The notes below the pieces were generated by a model. The model made no database searches and had not been told where the DNA came from. It was given only the letters and a program-made list of their open reading frames with translations. A DNA stretch of 47,354 nt, taken from the NCBI GenBank assembly GCA_026988015.1, contig JALSMA010000042.1, positions 1 through 47,354 of the forward strand. Reading direction: 5' to 3'. Positions 21,451 through 29,884 of this stretch are shown here, one piece after another. Position 1 is the stretch's first letter. Every line of letters starts with the position of its first letter. The position numbers were made by a program, and so were the translations under genes. The stretch comes from Desulfobulbaceae bacterium (lineage in GTDB: Bacteria; Desulfobacterota; Desulfobulbia; Desulfobulbales; Desulfocapsaceae).

Positions 21451-22221
21451 ATGTATTTTTCAGTTCTTGGTTCCGGTAGTAAAGGGAACTCCCTCTATAT
21501 CGAATCAGGTAGTACCTCCATTCTTATCGATGCTGGCTTTTCCGGTAAAGAAATATCAAAAAGAATGGCCGTCCATGGAAAGGTTCTTGAAAATCTCGCA
21601 GGGATTTTTCTCACCCATGAGCACGGAGACCACATTTCAGGTGCAGGAGTCATTTCCAGGCGTTGCAGAATTCCCGTTCATGCCAATGAAGGAACCTTTC
21701 GTGGCAGTGATAAAAAAGTAGGAAAGCTTCACAAGAGAATAGAGTTTGAAACCGGGAAAGCTGTGGTGCTGCAGGATCTTGAAGTAAGATCATTCAGGAT
21801 TTCCCATGACACCAGAGATCCTGTGGGATTTCTGGTCAGCGACGGTCATGTCCGCCTTGCTCTGTGTACAGACACAGGAAAAGTGTCACAGCTTGTTGCC
21901 AACAGACTGAGTGGTTGTGATGCTGTGATTCTGGAGTTTAATCATGATCCTTTGATGTTGAAACAGGGGCCTTATCCACTTTCGCTGCAGCAGCGGGTTC
22001 GTTCCAGCCAGGGACATCTTGCTAATGAAGATGCAGCATCCTTTTTGCAAACCCTTCTGCATGACAGAATTCAGCATATCATTCTTGCCCACTTAAGTGA
22101 AACAAACAATACCCGGAATCTTGCGCTGAAGAGTGCTGAATCTGTGATCCATCCGGAGCATCGCAGGGGACTTCATGTTGCTGGCCAGTCAAATCCCACT
22201 GAGCTATTTGAGCTTTCTTGA
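21451..22221 (+). CDS. MBL-fold metallo-hydrolase, WalJ/YycJ-like
   Basis: This 256-residue metallo-beta-lactamase-fold protein opens SVLGSGSKGNSLYI, then ILIDAGFSGKEI, and has the zinc motif THEHGDH (about residue 57) with further ligands in FRISHDT, LCTDTG and the C-terminal LAHLSETNNT. This combination, including SSGKGN/GSKGNS at the start and HLS.TNN near the end, is typical of the WalJ/YycJ family, which is thought to act in DNA processing in Firmicutes. Its substrate is unknown in Proteobacteria-like genomes. It starts 7 bases after dut. Confidence 0.88.
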   Translation: MYFSVLGSGSKGNSLYIESGSTSILIDAGFSGKEISKRMAVHGKVLENLAGIFLTHEHGDHISGAGVISRRCRIPVHANEGTFRGSDKKVGKLHKRIEFETGKAVVLQDLEVRSFRISHDTRDPVGFLVSDGHVRLALCTDTGKVSQLVANRLSGCDAVILEFNHDPLMLKQGPYPLSLQQRVRSSQGHLANEDAASFLQTLLHDRIQHIILAHLSETNNTRNLALKSAESVIHPEHRRGLHVAGQSNPTELFELS

Positions 22222-22453
22222 TTGTATTTAGTTTGTTGAAACCAAACAGAAAATACGCGTTTTGCAGAGTAAATTTTCCGGAGTCTATACCTGACTGCAT
22301 ATTCATCTGACTTCCGGCATTTTTGAGAGTTCATCATAATTAACCTCTGTTTGCATATATACTTATCATGTCAACAGAAATTATTATTACAATCAGCATT
22401 CTGGCAAGAAATTTTGGTCTCCTTCTTTTTACTAAACTGTCGGCGGGGACAGC

Positions 22454-22795
22454 TCATGCGGGAAGTCTGAGCTGCTTTTCTTTGTCAAGTTTGGGGTTCT
22501 TTTTATAGAGCAGAATGGTTTTTCCAATGATTTGGACCAGGCTGCTTTCACTACCGATTGAGAGTGTAGTAGCTGTCTCCTGCCTGGAGACAGGACTACT
22601 CTTTCCGACTTTCACTTTGATCAGTTCGTGGCGGCCCAGCTCAAGTATTGTTGCGGTGATGATCTTCTCGCCGAGTCCTTCCTTTCCAACGGAGACGACG
22701 GGGCTCAGGTTGTGGCCCAGGCCTTTGAGGAATTTTTTCTGTTTGGATGTCAGTTGTGGACCGGCTTTTTTTTCGTCTGTATTTTGTTTGTTCAT
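22454..22795 (-). CDS. yhbY: YhbY-like CRM-domain RNA-binding protein
   Basis: This 113-residue protein carries one CRM domain: LTSKQKKFLKGLGHNLSPVVSVGKEGL, then E...HELIKVKVG and a C-terminal ...IGKTILLYKKNP. YhbY associates with pre-50S particles and takes part in large-subunit assembly. The CRM GxxG-type loop lies within VGKEGLGEK. The gene lies alone between the dut-walJ pair (opposite strand) and the TraB-like gene. It carries short charged extensions at both ends. Confidence 0.92.
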   Translation of the reverse strand: MNKQNTDEKKAGPQLTSKQKKFLKGLGHNLSPVVSVGKEGLGEKIITATILELGRHELIKVKVGKSSPVSRQETATTLSIGSESSLVQIIGKTILLYKKNPKLDKEKQLRLPA

Positions 22796-22828
22796 GTTCG
22801 TTTATTGTATTTTATGTTGATTTAAATA

Positions 22829-22868
22829 AACAATCCTGAACCCGTGACGGCTTCAGAATTGTTTTTTT
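22829..22868. terminator. probable bidirectional terminator between yhbY and the TraB-like gene
   Basis: AACAAT-C-CTGAA and TTCAG-A-ATTGTT pair with one mismatch around a GC-rich loop. The plus strand continues into TTTTTTT. The minus strand, which would end the TraB-like transcript, has a weaker TTTATTT tail. Confidence 0.5.
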
Positions 22869-22885
22869 GAACCCACTGATATGGC

Positions 22886-22901
22886 CATTATTATAATAAT
22901 G
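22886..22901. repeat. perfect 16-base AT palindrome
   Basis: CATTATTATAATAATG is an exact palindrome, flanked by ACCCA (22871-22875) and TGGGT (22904-22908), which also pair. It sits about 60 bases past the TraB-like gene stop. It may extend the neighbouring terminator structure or be a binding site for a dimeric regulator. Confidence 0.5.
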
Positions 22902-22960
22902 AATGGGTGATTTTTTCTTGTGCCATGATGTTGAGAAAAGTTCTCATTACAGGAAGGACA

Positions 22961-24157
22961 CTAGCTGATAAGATTTTTTATGATTTCGTAACCTCCAACA
23001 TAGGTTCCGATGGAAGAACCAAATCCTGTGAAGAGAAAGACCAGAAAAAGTCGTAATAGCTTGTTTTTCCACCATCCTTTTATGGTTCCCATGTCCTCCC
23101 CAACGGTTTCAAACTCGCGAACTACGGGTGGAGTCCGCATTACCTGGATAAATGCGGCAACGTACCCGGCACCTATAACAGGTGTAAGACTTGTTACAGG
23201 GGCCGCAGCAAAAGCACCAATGACTGTTAAAGGGTTGGCAAAAGCAAGTATGCCGCCAATTGCTGATGGTATACCATTGGCCATAATCCAGTAGAGTAAA
23301 TTGGCGCCGGCATCAGTTATTCCCTTCTGTACTCCAATGGTGACCAGCGAGCCAATGATAAGGAGGGGGATGGACCAGCCAAGAAGTTTCCAGATTTTTG
23401 AGATAGGTGGAATGGTATTGATAGCTTCGAGTTCACTGCTGTGGTCTTCATTAAACAGTTTTTTGATACCTTTCACGTGACCTGCCCCAACCACGGCAAC
23501 CAGACGTTTACCTTCGGCGGCTTTTATTTTCTCAGAAAGGTAAATATCCCTTTCATCGATAAGGACTCTCTTGACATCGGGCAGTGCTTCCCCCATTTCA
23601 TCCATCAGGTCTGAGAGGACATCTTTCTGTTTCATTTCAGCCAGTTTTTCTTCACTGATCTCTGTTGAATCAAAAAGTGAGGAAAAAAGGGTGACCAAGA
23701 GGTAGCCTTTTTTGAAGAAGCCGGTGGATTTCCATGCCCGGCGCAGGGTAATTCGGACATCCCGATCACAAAGTGCGATTGGAATATCGTGGGCCTTGGC
23801 AGTTTCAGCAGCTTTGAGTAGTTCGGCTCCCGGGGTTACACCAAGTTGGTTACCAAGTTTTTTCTGGTATGAGGCCATAAGGAGATTGATCATAAGGGTG
23901 GAGAGTTGTTTGTCTTTAATGATCTGTTTCAAGTCCAGAGACTGCCATTTCTTTTTCTGAGTAAGGGCCTGATAGCGTTTTTCATCAAGTTCAATGCAGA
24001 CACAATCAGGTTTTTCCCGGCTGATGACCTCTTCCACAAGGTCAACTGACTCCTGTGATATGTGGGCAGTGCCGATGAGGAGAATGGTTTTTTCCTCATG
24101 GGTAATGGTATGGACATCTACTTGAGCTTCCGTGGGGCTTGCTTCTGGGTTTGTCAT
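22961..24157 (-). CDS. TraB/PrgY-family membrane protein
   Basis: This 398-residue protein has an N-terminal TraB/GumN/TIKI-type domain with the family motifs LLIGTAHISQESVDLVEEVI..E.PDCVCIELDE.RY, ALCDRDVRITLRRAW and VAVVGAGHVKGI. It is followed by several membrane segments (about 255-275, 300-345 and 370-395). In the family the GTAH histidine, the ExDxxR acidic group and the GAGH motif are the conserved, protease-like residues. PrgY of Enterococcus reduces pheromone activity; the function of the chromosomal bacterial homologues is unknown. It is separated from its neighbours by 143 bases or more. Confidence 0.88.
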   Translation of the reverse strand: MTNPEASPTEAQVDVHTITHEEKTILLIGTAHISQESVDLVEEVISREKPDCVCIELDEKRYQALTQKKKWQSLDLKQIIKDKQLSTLMINLLMASYQKKLGNQLGVTPGAELLKAAETAKAHDIPIALCDRDVRITLRRAWKSTGFFKKGYLLVTLFSSLFDSTEISEEKLAEMKQKDVLSDLMDEMGEALPDVKRVLIDERDIYLSEKIKAAEGKRLVAVVGAGHVKGIKKLFNEDHSSELEAINTIPPISKIWKLLGWSIPLLIIGSLVTIGVQKGITDAGANLLYWIMANGIPSAIGGILAFANPLTVIGAFAAAPVTSLTPVIGAGYVAAFIQVMRTPPVVREFETVGEDMGTIKGWWKNKLLRLFLVFLFTGFGSSIGTYVGGYEIIKNLIS

Positions 24158-24300
24158 TGTATAATAAATGTAAAATAAGGTTTTTAAGATGTTATTGCCG
24201 GAGGGCAGTCCTGTACCTGACCCACAGAGCTTTGAAAAGGGGCACCCTGATATTACGATTGGAGGAGAGTAAGTTCCTGGTCAGTAACCATCACAGCTTG

Positions 24301-26016
24301 TCAGACATTCCTGATCTTGAGTTTTATGCCGGGATGGATCCGGTTGGATTTAAGCTTGTTCCATGCTTTGAGTTGTTTGGTGGAGAGGTTGAATTTCCGG
24401 GCAATGGCCCAGAGTGAGTCTCCCTGGCGAACCTGATACCAACTGATTCTGGTAACAGACTGGGAGGTGCTGTCTGTGACAGGATATTTTTTCTGTTCAG
24501 CAAGGGTGATAATTGCTGAAAGCGTATCCGGTATAGTGGTGATCCGGGGGGCCCGATCCTTCTTTATGGTAATGGATACGGTTTTACCAGCCCCCTCAAT
24601 ATACAGAGCCAGCTGCTGGCCGGCACGAATTTTGTGAACACTCTTAAGACCGTTCCAGTTGACAATCAAGCTAACAGGGACATTGTACGCTCTTGCTATC
24701 TTTGAAAGGGTTTCCCCGGGTTGTATTGTGTGTAGGAGAAGATCATTTGCTGCAATACGCTGCTCTTCGCCTTTGTTTATCAGGCGGTATCTGGTGGTAC
24801 TGTAAGGGATCCGCAGGTGGTTACCAGCAAGGAGTTCGTTGCTGCGCAAGTTGTTGATTTTCAGGAGAGTGGTTTTGTTGATGTTGTACCGTTTGCAGAT
24901 TTTGGACAGGCTGTCTCCTTTCCTGATTATATGGGTTTTGTAACCAGTACTTACGACAGTATTCAGTCGAGGCAGATTGGCCTTGGCGAGTTCGGTGGTA
25001 CCCAGGGGAATTTGAACATTGTAGTGACTTTTGTTCAGCGGGGTTTTTCCTGTCTTTAGTTCCTGGTTGAGCTTTTTGATTGTTTTGCTGTCAACGTTGC
25101 AGATGAGAGCAACCGCATCAAGGCTGAACCCAGGTCCCACACGGAGGGTTTCATATTTCAGTGGCTCCTGGTACTTGATATCTGTAAAACCGTATTGCTC
25201 AGGATTCTTGGCGATGAGGATAGCTGCAATGAGTTTGGGGACATAACGTTTTGTCTCCAGTCGCAGATAGCGATGCTGAGCGAGGCTCCAGAAATCATCC
25301 GCCTTATAACGTTTCAGGCCACGTCTGATTTTTCCTGGACCGGCATTATATCCGGCAACAGCAAGGTGCCAGTCGCCAAAATCTGCATAAAGATCTGAGA
25401 GAAAGGAGATAGCGGCACGGGTTGATTTCTCAGCATGACGACGTTCATCAACGTATTGGTCTATTCGCAGGTTGTACTGCTTGCCGGTTCCTTTCATGAA
25501 CTGCCAGAGTCCGACTGCTTTGGCTCTGGAGTAGGCCCGCTGATTAAATCCACTTTCAATCATTGCCAGGTAGGCAAGATCTTCGGGAAGGCCGGCATCG
25601 CGCAGTTCTTTCTGGAACATGGGGAGGTATTTTCCGGAACGCTCAAGCCAGCGGTGGAAGGTCTTTTTCTGTCGGTTCTGGAATATATCCAAGTATGCTT
25701 CAACCTGTTTGTTGATGACAATCGGGAAATCATAGGTGGTTTCCTCTTCTTTGGTATTGACAACTAGTTCCCCATTGTCAGGATGCCATGTCCCTGTACG
25801 TCGCAGTATCTCGAGCTCTTCAGTCAAACACTGCTCTGTTTCCGCTTCAATTAGAAGGAGTTCCGGGTCGGTGGAAAGTGAGCTGACAGGAGAGGCAATT
25901 TCGCCGCTGGGCAGAGGGTATAAAACAGTTGTGTTCTGGTTGCCGCAAGAGGTAAGAGCCAGTAGAGTCAGACTTACCCATAAGATTTGAAACAAAATTG
26001 ATGAGATTCGGAACAT
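24301..26016 (-). CDS. mltD: MltD-like lytic murein transglycosylase lipoprotein with three LysM domains
   Basis: This 571-residue lipoprotein has an N-terminal signal ending LTSC, with Cys24 as the lipidated residue. The SLT (goose-lysozyme-like) domain has catalytic Glu154 in AMIESGFN, then KAVGLWQFM and AVAGYNAGPGKIRRGL. Three LysM repeats occupy the C-terminal part: HIIRKGDSLSKICKRYNI, HTIQPGETLSKIARAYNV and YQVRQGDSLWAIARKFNL. It cleaves glycan strands to 1,6-anhydroMurNAc products from the outer membrane. The open frame continues 38 codons further upstream, but the ATG at 26016 begins the signal peptide. No good Shine-Dalgarno is seen before it. It is divergent from the PBP gene. Confidence 0.92.
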   Translation of the reverse strand: MFRISSILFQILWVSLTLLALTSCGNQNTTVLYPLPSGEIASPVSSLSTDPELLLIEAETEQCLTEELEILRRTGTWHPDNGELVVNTKEEETTYDFPIVINKQVEAYLDIFQNRQKKTFHRWLERSGKYLPMFQKELRDAGLPEDLAYLAMIESGFNQRAYSRAKAVGLWQFMKGTGKQYNLRIDQYVDERRHAEKSTRAAISFLSDLYADFGDWHLAVAGYNAGPGKIRRGLKRYKADDFWSLAQHRYLRLETKRYVPKLIAAILIAKNPEQYGFTDIKYQEPLKYETLRVGPGFSLDAVALICNVDSKTIKKLNQELKTGKTPLNKSHYNVQIPLGTTELAKANLPRLNTVVSTGYKTHIIRKGDSLSKICKRYNINKTTLLKINNLRSNELLAGNHLRIPYSTTRYRLINKGEEQRIAANDLLLHTIQPGETLSKIARAYNVPVSLIVNWNGLKSVHKIRAGQQLALYIEGAGKTVSITIKKDRAPRITTIPDTLSAIITLAEQKKYPVTDSTSQSVTRISWYQVRQGDSLWAIARKFNLSTKQLKAWNKLKSNRIHPGIKLKIRNV

Positions 26017-26275
26017 AAAAGTAGTAGTAAGGTAAGGGGAAATTGTGAATATATGAGTATGATGCAAGTCGTTAAAAGTTACCTGACAGGGTAAATGCAT
26101 CCTTGAGGTATATGTATGAAAACGGTACAATCCCGTGAACTTTATTAGTTAAACTCGAAGCAGCTATAAATTGCAACAAAAAATAGTGCTGCCAGGTTTC
26201 AATAAACAGCCATTTTCACCGTGTTAGCAAAGGTTTATTTTCTGGAAGACTGAGGCGGTTTTACGTGTTTTTCTT

Positions 26276-29200
26276 ATGTTAAAAAAAATATTCTTCTTTT
26301 TCATTTCTTTATTTCTGTTTGTGCTTCTGGCGGTTGCAGGAGCTTTATATTACCTGGTTGTTTTGAACCCTGGCCAGGAGATAGGCATTGAAAATATTCA
26401 GAGCATTCTCGGTAAGGAAAGTCCGGTGCTCTACAGCGACGGGGTAACTCCCCTTGGTGTTTTTTTTGATGATGCTCACCGCCAGTATGTGCGATGGGAT
26501 CAGATTCCCGAGACTTTTGTAGATGCGCTTGTTGCATCTGAGGATAACAGGTTCTTTGAGCATTATGGTTTTGATGCGGTTTCCATCACCCGGGCAGCAT
26601 TAAAAAATTACCAAGCAGGGAGGGTGGTGCAGGGGGGCAGTACCCTGACCCAGCAGACGGCTAAAAATCTCTTTAAGCGCTCTGGACGATCCTATGAGGC
26701 AAAACTGAAAGAACTGTTATATGCTCTGCGCCTTGAGTACCATTATTCCAAGCAGAAGATTTTTGAGTTTTACTGCAACCAGTTTTATGTTCGGGGAAAC
26801 GGGCATGGACTTGGAGTGGCCGCACGATACTATTTTGATAAAAAAGTTGAAGACCTGACTTTGCTTGAAAGTGTTTTTATTGCAGGGAGTGTCAAACGTC
26901 CTAACTATTATAATCCCTTTAACAGGAAGTCGGCCTCTGCCAGGAAAGAAGTACGGGAACGGGTTAAAATTCGCATGGCCTACGTTTTGAAACAGATGCG
27001 GAGACTTGGTAAAATAAGCCAGAAAGAGTATGAGCAGGCACTGGCAACTGATATTTTCTTCACTGAAGGGCAGGTTGGGTATGCCCTCGATTACGTGATG
27101 GAAATGGTGAAAGATGCCGTGGCTACAGAAGAGGTGACAGATGCCCTTGAGGAACATGGCATCTCCAATCTTGCCACTGCAGGAGTTCGTGTTATTACCA
27201 GCGTTGATAAAGCCCTGCAGGAGAATACTCTCTATGCTCTGCGCCATGAATTGTCGAGGCTTGATGTGCGGCTGCGTGGTTATGATCGTGAAGAGATACA
27301 GAAGGAACTAGCCCAAACCAGTTATCGCGGGGATCAGGAAGTCAGAAAGGGCGCTTTTCTTTTCGGAACTTTGAAAGACGTCCAAGTTGACGAAACTCTT
27401 GGGCTGCCTGTTGCTCTCAGCGTTGATTTAGGTGGTGAGCGTGGTGTTGGCATAATTCAGAGAGATGGACTGGAAAGAACGCTGACTGCTTTTGTGAAAT
27501 GGCAAAAAAATCGCTGGAGCGAAGTTACTGAAACAGATCTGGCATTGCTCACGGAACAACTGCAGAGTGGTGACCGGGTATGGGTCAGCGTCAGGGAAAT
27601 TGATACGGATGGTACTGTCTTTCTAGATCTTGAGCGTTTTCCCCAGATGCAGGGTGGGGCCCTTGTTCTTCAGAATGGTATGATCAAAGCCATGGCAGGT
27701 GGTGTTGAAAATCGCTTTTTTAACAGAGCCATTTCCGCAAGAAGGAATATGGGATCGGCCTTTAAACCCTATCTTTTTGCGGCAGCTTTGCAACTGGGTT
27801 GGAATGCTGCAGATCTTCTCAGTAACAGGCGGGATGTTTTTGTCTTCCAGGGCCAGCCTTATTTTCCAAGACCAGACCACAGAATCAGCAGCGAAGAGGT
27901 CTCCATGAGTTGGGCAGGTGTAAGGTCTGAGAATCTGGCCTCTGTCTGGCTGCTCTATCACCTCTGTGACCGCCTTGCGAGTGATGAATTTAAGGAGGTC
28001 GCATCAAAGGTCGGACTTGCGCCTCGTTTTCGAAATAATAAAGAAGAGCCGTATACACGTTATAGAAACAGGATCAGGGATAAATATGGAATTATAATGA
28101 GCCGCTCTACTCTGCAGGAGGCCGCCTTCCGCAATGCTGTGCGTGACCTGGAGACAGATTTCATTTTTGAAGATCTTGTTCCTGAGTATGCTGTGCTCAA
28201 GAACCTCCATTACGGTCTGCAATTCGCCAAATTTCGAAAGGAGATTGATGAATCCCTGGCTGATCTTGAGATCAAGGAAAGCAAGACAAAAGAATTGAAA
28301 TTCAGGAAAGAGCTGCTCAGGATTAATTATCTCTCTATGGTGTTGCGGCAAGAGCAACTCAGGCAGTACAGAGAAACCTTGCAGGATCGTGAAGAAATTG
28401 ATCCTTTTGATATTGGATTTTTTTCAGAGCCAGCAGTACTCTGCTTTGATAACAGTTTGCAACAGTATGTTTTTGTGGAAAGAGAATACCTGAGTCCGGA
28501 ACAGGTGCCTGTAGATCGAAAACGCCTGAAAGAATATTTTTCCAGTATCAGCGCGGAGAGTCAGAAAAATTTCTGGGATGCAGTATGGCTTGATGGGATT
28601 ATGACATCGAGGGCTGTAGCTCTTGTCGAGAAACAGGTACGGATAGAATATCAAAGACTTGCAACACTCTCCCCATATAGCCTTGATGTTTTATCCGGAG
28701 TCAACGATTTTCGGGTTATGGTGGGTCTCAGGTATCTCGTAGAGCTTGGAAAAGAGATGGGGATTTCCAGTAAACTTGATCCTGTCCTCTCCTTTCCGCT
28801 TGGTTCCAATGTAGTGAGTTTGCTGGAAATGGTTCGCCTATATGAAGCCCTGGTAACAGGTTCTGTTTATCTTAATGGTGAAAATCCCGGAGTGAATACA
28901 GATCTGCTCACTGTGTTGGATCGGATTGAAACTGCCGATGGAGAGGTCGTGTATAAGGCAGTTCCCCGTAAAAAAGAACTGTTTGGTCCAGAACAGCGTC
29001 TTGCCCTAGGTGGAATTCTTGAGAATACTGTGAAATTCGGTACGGGCAGGTATGCTCAGGAGCATGCCCGATTGCCAGCCAAGGAAGATGCAGGTCTTGC
29101 GGAAGCAGAGGCCATGGATCTGGTTATTCCTCTTCTAGGCAAGACAGGAACTGCAAATAATTACACAAATGCCTCCTTTTTTGGTTATCTCCCTGCCGTA

Positions 29201-29632
29201 TCCACTGGGGGAACCGGAATGGTAATTGAAGGCGGCTATTCCATTGGAGTGTATGTCGGCTTTGATAATAACAGGTCCATGCGGCGAAAATCCACTCGTA
29301 TAACCGGGGCTGGGGGCGCATTACCTGCCTGGACAGACTTGGTTAATATCATACTGCGGGAAAAATCATACGCGGAACGACTGGACCCAGTAGACCTCTC
29401 TTTTTATGGTCTGACTCTGCTTCGTGAAGAGATCGGGCAGCTGAATCTAGGTGTCGATCGCAATGATGGTGGCAGGATATTGGAGCCTGTAGTTGAAGTT
29501 GATGATAATGATCGGGACACTCCGTCGATCATGACATTTGGACGACTGTACGAGACTGGAACCTTTGCGCCCAGCAGGTATTATGCGCCATTCTGGGGTG
29601 ACTCTGCTAAGTTGATAGAGAGTGATTTGTAG
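26276..29632 (+). CDS. class A penicillin-binding protein with a large transpeptidase insertion
   Basis: This 1118-residue bifunctional peptidoglycan synthase has a membrane anchor at residues 4-30 and a GT51 glycosyltransferase with catalytic Glu89 in SEDNRFFEHYG and GGSTLTQQTAKNLF. The transpeptidase has SxxK at Ser494 (SAFK), SxN at Ser551 (SEN) and KTG at 956-958. E. coli PBP1b is about 840 residues, with about 125 residues between SxN and KTG; here the gap is about 400. The extra residues (about 575-840) are highly charged, Glu/Lys/Arg- and Leu-rich and helical-looking. All catalytic motifs are present, so it is probably active. There is no clear ribosome-binding site. The gene is likely cotranscribed with, or functionally tied to, the lipoprotein gene 252 bases downstream. 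Confidence 0.9.
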   Translation: MLKKIFFFFISLFLFVLLAVAGALYYLVVLNPGQEIGIENIQSILGKESPVLYSDGVTPLGVFFDDAHRQYVRWDQIPETFVDALVASEDNRFFEHYGFDAVSITRAALKNYQAGRVVQGGSTLTQQTAKNLFKRSGRSYEAKLKELLYALRLEYHYSKQKIFEFYCNQFYVRGNGHGLGVAARYYFDKKVEDLTLLESVFIAGSVKRPNYYNPFNRKSASARKEVRERVKIRMAYVLKQMRRLGKISQKEYEQALATDIFFTEGQVGYALDYVMEMVKDAVATEEVTDALEEHGISNLATAGVRVITSVDKALQENTLYALRHELSRLDVRLRGYDREEIQKELAQTSYRGDQEVRKGAFLFGTLKDVQVDETLGLPVALSVDLGGERGVGIIQRDGLERTLTAFVKWQKNRWSEVTETDLALLTEQLQSGDRVWVSVREIDTDGTVFLDLERFPQMQGGALVLQNGMIKAMAGGVENRFFNRAISARRNMGSAFKPYLFAAALQLGWNAADLLSNRRDVFVFQGQPYFPRPDHRISSEEVSMSWAGVRSENLASVWLLYHLCDRLASDEFKEVASKVGLAPRFRNNKEEPYTRYRNRIRDKYGIIMSRSTLQEAAFRNAVRDLETDFIFEDLVPEYAVLKNLHYGLQFAKFRKEIDESLADLEIKESKTKELKFRKELLRINYLSMVLRQEQLRQYRETLQDREEIDPFDIGFFSEPAVLCFDNSLQQYVFVEREYLSPEQVPVDRKRLKEYFSSISAESQKNFWDAVWLDGIMTSRAVALVEKQVRIEYQRLATLSPYSLDVLSGVNDFRVMVGLRYLVELGKEMGISSKLDPVLSFPLGSNVVSLLEMVRLYEALVTGSVYLNGENPGVNTDLLTVLDRIETADGEVVYKAVPRKKELFGPEQRLALGGILENTVKFGTGRYAQEHARLPAKEDAGLAEAEAMDLVIPLLGKTGTANNYTNASFFGYLPAVSTGGTGMVIEGGYSIGVYVGFDNNRSMRRKSTRITGAGGALPAWTDLVNIILREKSYAERLDPVDLSFYGLTLLREEIGQLNLGVDRNDGGRILEPVVEVDDNDRDTPSIMTFGRLYETGTFAPSRYYAPFWGDSAKLIESDL

Positions 29633-29884
29633 AAATCCAGGGAACACCCTGTTGAATTCTCCACTTCTCTATGATACAACATGTCTATCTGCTTAAATGC
29701 GTGAATGCTGATGTGAAGTTGTTGTTTCTTCAACTCTGGATCCGTGAGTGTTCGCTGCCGATGCAGCTTGTTTTTTTTAAAAACATCTCTGATTACGAAG
29801 ATTGTATCTGTATTTCAATATGTTATTAAAAAAAACGATCACGAAGATGTTACGGATTCAGGTTAACTTTAAAATAATAGACCA

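Noticed and set aside
26017-26130. Upstream extension of the MltD-like protein by 38 codons
   Set aside because: The extension precedes a clear lipoprotein signal peptide that starts at the ATG at 26016.
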